A DNA stretch of 8,413 nucleotides from NCBI GenBank assembly GCA_964429355.1, contig CAYSCH010000404.1, positions 1 to 8,413 of the forward strand, written 5' to 3'. The position numbers were made by a program, and so were the translations under genes. The notes under the pieces were generated by a model, which saw only the letters and a list, made by a program, of their open reading frames with translations, did no database searches and was not told the origin of the DNA. This DNA comes from JAAYAY01 sp964429355 (GTDB lineage Bacteria; Planctomycetota; Planctomycetia; Pirellulales; Thermoguttaceae). Below, in pieces: positions 6,345 through 8,413 of this stretch (positions within the stretch are counted from its first letter, which is position 1; every line of letters starts with the position of its first letter).

Positions 6345-7352
6345 ATGCAAAAACACGACCTTCTCCTCATCGCCGGCGCCGGCGGTTTCATCGGCGGCTC
6401 CCTGACTCGCTACTTCACTCAGAAGGGCTTCACGAACATCCGCGCGGTCGACAAGAAGCCCATCGACCAGTGGTACCAGACCACCAGCGGGGTCGAGAAT
6501 ATCCCCAATTGCGACCTCAACTTCCGCGAGAACTGCTTCAAGGTCTGCCAGGGCGCCGTTGAGGTCTACAACCTCGCTGCCGACATGGGCGGAATCGGAT
6601 TCATCGAGCTGAACAAAGCCGACTGCATGATGACCGTGCTCGTCAGCACCCACATGCTCCTCGCGGCCAAGGAAGCGGGCACCGTCGAGCGATTCTTCTA
6701 TTCCTCTTCCGCCTGCGCCTACAACACCGAGATGCAGCGAGATACCGACGTAACCGCGCTCAAGGAATCCGACGCCTACCCGGCCATGGCCGAAGACGGT
6801 TACGGATGGGAGAAACTGTTCACCGAGCGGATGTGCCGCCACTTCCGGGAAGACTACGGGCTCGAAACCCGTGTTGCCCGTTTCCACAACGCCTACGGCC
6901 CTTACGGCACCTGGGACGGCGGACGCGAAAAGGCCCCGGCCGCCGTCTGCCGCAAGGTCATTGCCGCCAAGGACGCCGGCTCCAGCGAGATCGAGATCTG
7001 GGGCGACGGCGAGCAAACCCGCAGCTTCATGTACATCGACGATTGCGTCAAAGGCATCGACATGATCACTCACAGCGATATCCGCGAGCCGATCAACCTC
7101 GGATCTTCCGAGTTGGTCTCGATCAACACCCTCGTCGATCTGGCCGAGGAGTGTGGCGGCGTGAAGCTCCAGCGCAAATACAAGCTCGATGCCCCCAAGG
7201 GCGTTCGCGGCCGAAACAGCGACAATACCATGATCCAGCAGCGTCTCGGTTGGGAGCCGAGTCTTCCGCTCAAAGAAGGCATTGCCAAGACCTATGCCTG
7301 GATCGAGCAGCAGTACTTCGATCGCAAGGCCGGAAAACCAACCGTAAGCTGA
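6345..7352 (+). CDS. NAD-dependent epimerase, GDP-mannose 3,5-epimerase-like
   Basis: A 335-residue extended SDR enzyme, probably converting GDP-D-mannose to GDP-L-galactose (and GDP-L-gulose) in the cytoplasm to feed glycan synthesis. The Rossmann motif is GAGGFIG (11-17). The match to the plant GDP-mannose 3,5-epimerase pattern is close: AADMGGIGFIELN (78-90), FFYSSSACAYNTE (117-129), LKESDAYPA (139-147), YGWEK (153-157), RFHNAYGPYGTWDGGREKAPAA (179-200), WGDGEQTRSF (219-228) and GVRGRNSDN (286-294). C124, Y153, K157 and K196 reproduce exactly the spacing of Cys145, Tyr174, Lys178 and Lys217 of the Arabidopsis enzyme, so all key catalytic residues are present. An AAGGA Shine-Dalgarno lies eight bases upstream. 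With wecB it points to a surface-polysaccharide locus. A related epimerase with another GDP-sugar substrate remains possible, but the catalytic set makes the GME assignment likely. Confidence 0.92.
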   Translation: MQKHDLLLIAGAGGFIGGSLTRYFTQKGFTNIRAVDKKPIDQWYQTTSGVENIPNCDLNFRENCFKVCQGAVEVYNLAADMGGIGFIELNKADCMMTVLVSTHMLLAAKEAGTVERFFYSSSACAYNTEMQRDTDVTALKESDAYPAMAEDGYGWEKLFTERMCRHFREDYGLETRVARFHNAYGPYGTWDGGREKAPAAVCRKVIAAKDAGSSEIEIWGDGEQTRSFMYIDDCVKGIDMITHSDIREPINLGSSELVSINTLVDLAEECGGVKLQRKYKLDAPKGVRGRNSDNTMIQQRLGWEPSLPLKEGIAKTYAWIEQQYFDRKAGKPTVS

Positions 7353-7369
7353 CCGCCCCCCAGCACAAA

Positions 7370-7452
7370 GCAGGGAGCGGCGAGCAGGGAGCAGGGAGCG
7401 GCGAGAACGCCCGGGAGATAGAAGATAGAAGATCGGACATAGGAGATAGGCC
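7370..7452 (+). repeat. Purine-rich heptads before the truncated S23 copy
   Basis: The tract opens with GCAGGGA and GCGGCGA type units and continues as GAGAACG, CCCGGGAG, ATAGAAG (twice), ATCGGAC, ATAGGAG, ATAGGCC up to the ATG at 7453. From 7403 it is homologous to 5835-5876 but carries seven units plus one base instead of six. This shows unit-number change between the two copies. AGGAG at 7441-7445 keeps the ribosome-binding site seven bases before the ATG. Confidence 0.88.
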
Positions 7453-7501
7453 ATGACAGATAGCCCGATGAAGTTTGACGACCTGATCTCCAAGAGGCCT
7501 C
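7453..7501 (+). pseudogene. Truncated start of a second four-helix-bundle (S23) gene
   Basis: The frame begins MTDSPMKFDDLIS, against MTDIAMKFEDLIA in the intact gene at 5877, and shares its leader and Shine-Dalgarno. Homology ends after about 13 codons; a shared CAAGAGGC (7491-7498; in the intact gene it follows ATGG) may mark the junction. Beyond that the sequence becomes CCTCTGC heptads. Differences in the shared codons are partly synonymous (GAT/GAC, ATT/ATC), so the copies diverged as coding sequence before truncation. Because heptads rarely contain stops, the frame stays open to a TAA or TAG-type end near 7824 as a Pro/Ser-rich chimera of 123 residues. That product lacks DFGL, NIAEG and all later helices and is unlikely to be functional. 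Confidence 0.85.
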
Positions 7502-7576
7502 TGCCCTCTGCCCTCTGGCCCCCGTCCCCTGACCGCGCCCCTGCCCGCTGCCCTCTGCCCTCTGCTCCCCGTCCCT
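7498..7576 (+). repeat. Pyrimidine-rich CCTCTGC/CCCCTGA-type heptads
   Basis: Tandem CCTCTGC units followed by degenerate CCCCCGT, CCCCTGA and CCCTCTG types replace the body of the truncated four-helix-bundle gene. Polarity is opposite to the tract at 7370-7452 and approximately its reverse complement, repeating the inverted layout seen around the intact gene. Confidence 0.8.
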
Positions 7577-7638
7577 TTGCCGAAGGCCTATTCGGAATAA
7601 TCCCTAGCACCAAACCACCAAACCACGCTTTTTCCCCC

Positions 7639-7667
7639 AAAGGGGTGCCAATCGGCACCCCTTTTTT
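7639..7667 (+). terminator. Intrinsic (Rho-independent) terminator
   Basis: AAAGGGGTGCC (7639-7649) pairs perfectly with GGCACCCCTTT (7654-7664) over a four-base AATC loop, and a run of six T lies at 7662-7667. It would end + strand transcripts from the epimerase gene about 290 bases upstream and separate that cluster from the gene at 7963. The A-run on the other side and symmetric stem mean some bidirectional activity is possible. Confidence 0.9.
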
Positions 7668-7676
7668 CGTTTCTTG

Positions 7677-7819
7677 CCCCCCTGTCCCCTGCTCCCCGTC
7701 CCCAGTCCCCCGTCCCCAGTCCCCTGTCCCCTGTCCCCAGTCCCCTGTCCCCTGTCCCCTGCCGCTCCCCCGATCTCCCATCTCCGATCTCCGATCTCCG
7801 ACCTCCCCCCCTCCCCTTT
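7677..7819 (+). repeat. C-rich then GATCTCC-type heptad tract
   Basis: From 7677 to 7771 there are 13 runs of four or more C separated mostly by two or three bases (CCCCTGT, CCCCAGT, CCCCCGT units). About five GATCTCC, CATCTCC and GACCTCC units follow. The order, C-rich first and GATCTCC second, matches the tract before the TPR gene. The minus strand is a dense series of G4 runs with short loops, a classical G-quadruplex-forming pattern. Confidence 0.92.
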
Positions 7820-7962
7820 CGTAAGCTAAGCTTCCTCATAGCGGACCACCCCGGCCACTGCCGGCAGCCCTGCAAGACGCCCATTCGTCTTTCCGAGCTT
7901 GTTCCGCCTTGTCGATCCGTCTTATCCTTATCTCTCTTCTCGGAGTCACAGGGCAAGCAACC

Positions 7963-8413
7963 ATGTCACGCCGCCGTACTGCACCGTATCGCTTGAGTTT
8001 TCGAAAGCCGGTGCAGCCGGCTCGTTTGCCCTCCACCCTCTCCCACCGCCCCTTACGCATCGAACCGCTGGAAGCCCGCCAGCTTCTTTCGGTAAGTGCA
8101 CCAGTTGGGCCAGAATCGTGGGACGCGGGCAGGTCGGATTCCACTGCGCAGACGAGTGGTTGGATCGACGAAGTTGGGTCCTACGACTCATCTCAGATTC
8201 TGGTTCGTTTTGAGAGCGACGTCGATGTGGAGAGCGTGGCCACGTCGATCCTGCCGGGAGTGAGCGTAAGCGCTCCGTTGTGGCTGCTTCCGTCGTTACG
8301 AACGCTCACCCTTCCCGAAGGCATTTCTCCGCTCGAGGCAGTCGAACTCTTCTCCGGACAGGAGTCGGTCTGTTACGCGGAGTTGAACTATCGCTTCAAC
8401 ATCACGGATCTGA
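7963..8413 (+). CDS. LEPR-XLL protein with subtilase-type propeptide (partial, 3' end cut)
   Basis: Open from ATG 7963 to the window edge (150 codons seen). The first 32 residues are very basic (MSRRRTAPYRLSFRKP...), followed by RIEPLEARQLLSV (32-44), an LEPR-XLL type motif found near the N-terminus of many secreted or surface planctomycete proteins. After a polar linker (45-75), residues 79-150 read like the N-terminal propeptide of subtilisin/fervidolysin-type proteases: ILVRFESDVDVESVATSI, LTLPEGISPLEAVELF and YAELNYRF resemble the family pattern of an ILVKF start and a YAEPNY end. An S8 serine protease would then follow, but the catalytic domain lies outside the window. The start is chosen because the basic region and motif follow directly; a GGAG at 7942-7945 is too distant to be a good Shine-Dalgarno. 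The gene sits after an intrinsic terminator and is probably a separate transcription unit. The protease call is inference; the LEPR-XLL call is firmer. Confidence 0.78.
   Translation, partial: MSRRRTAPYRLSFRKPVQPARLPSTLSHRPLRIEPLEARQLLSVSAPVGPESWDAGRSDSTAQTSGWIDEVGSYDSSQILVRFESDVDVESVATSILPGVSVSAPLWLLPSLRTLTLPEGISPLEAVELFSGQESVCYAELNYRFNITDL

Larger units (their letters stand above)
7353..7962. other. 610-base intergenic region: repeats, gene remnant, terminator
   Basis: No intact gene is supported here. In order it holds GCAGGGA-type heptads (from 7370), a truncated four-helix-bundle leader and start (7403-7501), CCTCTGC-type heptads (to about 7576), a non-repeat stretch with a weak CCGAA/TTCGG hairpin (7580-7595), an intrinsic terminator (7639-7667), a C-rich then GATCTCC-type heptad tract (7677-7819), and a 140-base leader of the next gene. 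That leader includes a CCGGC/GCCGG hairpin (7851-7864) with no T-run. I could not identify a convincing promoter for the gene at 7963, although one should lie after the terminator. Confidence 0.8.

Noticed and set aside
6339..7781. 480-residue minus-strand reading frame over the epimerase gene
   Set aside because: Antisense to a clearly real enzyme gene and extended by stop-poor heptads and the terminator stem.
7851..7864. CCGGC/GCCGG hairpin as a terminator
   Set aside because: Five-base stem with no T-run on either side; probably incidental in GC-rich DNA.
7899..7927. Promoter for the LEPR-XLL gene (TTGTTC ... TTATCC)
   Set aside because: Spacing is acceptable but both hexamers match the sigma-70 consensus poorly, so it cannot be supported.

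Overview
The window looks like a piece of a Planctomycetota chromosome. The strongest taxonomic cue is the last, truncated gene at 7963-8413. Its N-terminus is arginine-rich and carries an IEPLEARQLLS motif, the LEPR-XLL type of N-terminal signature common on secreted planctomycete proteins. High GC, strong C-ending codon preference and a giant TPR protein fit this but do not prove it. All convincing genes are on the + strand; the long minus-strand reading frames are codon-bias shadows.

Layout. (1) 71-1234: wecB, UDP-GlcNAc 2-epimerase. (2) 1235-1583: a non-coding or degenerate stretch with a truncated copy of the next gene's start, then heptanucleotide repeats. (3) 1584-5822: a 1412-residue membrane-anchored TPR protein. 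(4) 5823-6344: a small four-helix-bundle (S23 / 23S rRNA intervening-sequence family) gene with heptad repeats on both sides. (5) 6345-7352: a GDP-mannose 3,5-epimerase-like SDR enzyme. (6) 7353-7962: about 600 bases of heptads, a second but truncated copy of the S23 leader and start, an intrinsic terminator, a strongly C-rich (G-quadruplex-capable on the minus strand) tract and a short leader. (7) 7963-end: N-terminal part of a LEPR-XLL protein with a subtilase-type propeptide.

The two sugar-nucleotide epimerases (UDP-ManNAc supply and probable GDP-L-galactose supply) suggest the edge of a polysaccharide or cell-surface glycan cluster. The TPR protein may be a scaffold for that machinery; this is inference from neighbourhood.

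The most unusual content is the heptanucleotide system. Three of the four spaces between the main genes (those at 1235, 5823 and 7353; the fourth, 6255-6344, is the right arm of the second) show the same layout: purine-rich heptads (GAGCACG, GCAGGGA, GGAGATA types), then a core, then pyrimidine-rich heptads (CCCCTGT and GATCTCC types). The core is an intact S23 gene once, an S23 start remnant once, and a short spacer with a hairpin once. The flanks are therefore in inverted orientation around the core. The two S23 leaders are homologous but differ by one heptad plus one base. The S23 start and stop codons lie inside heptads, and the purine heptads supply its Shine-Dalgarno sequence. I read this as a possible repeat/S23 cassette that has duplicated and decayed locally. 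Whether it moves, how it spreads and what it does cannot be decided from this window.
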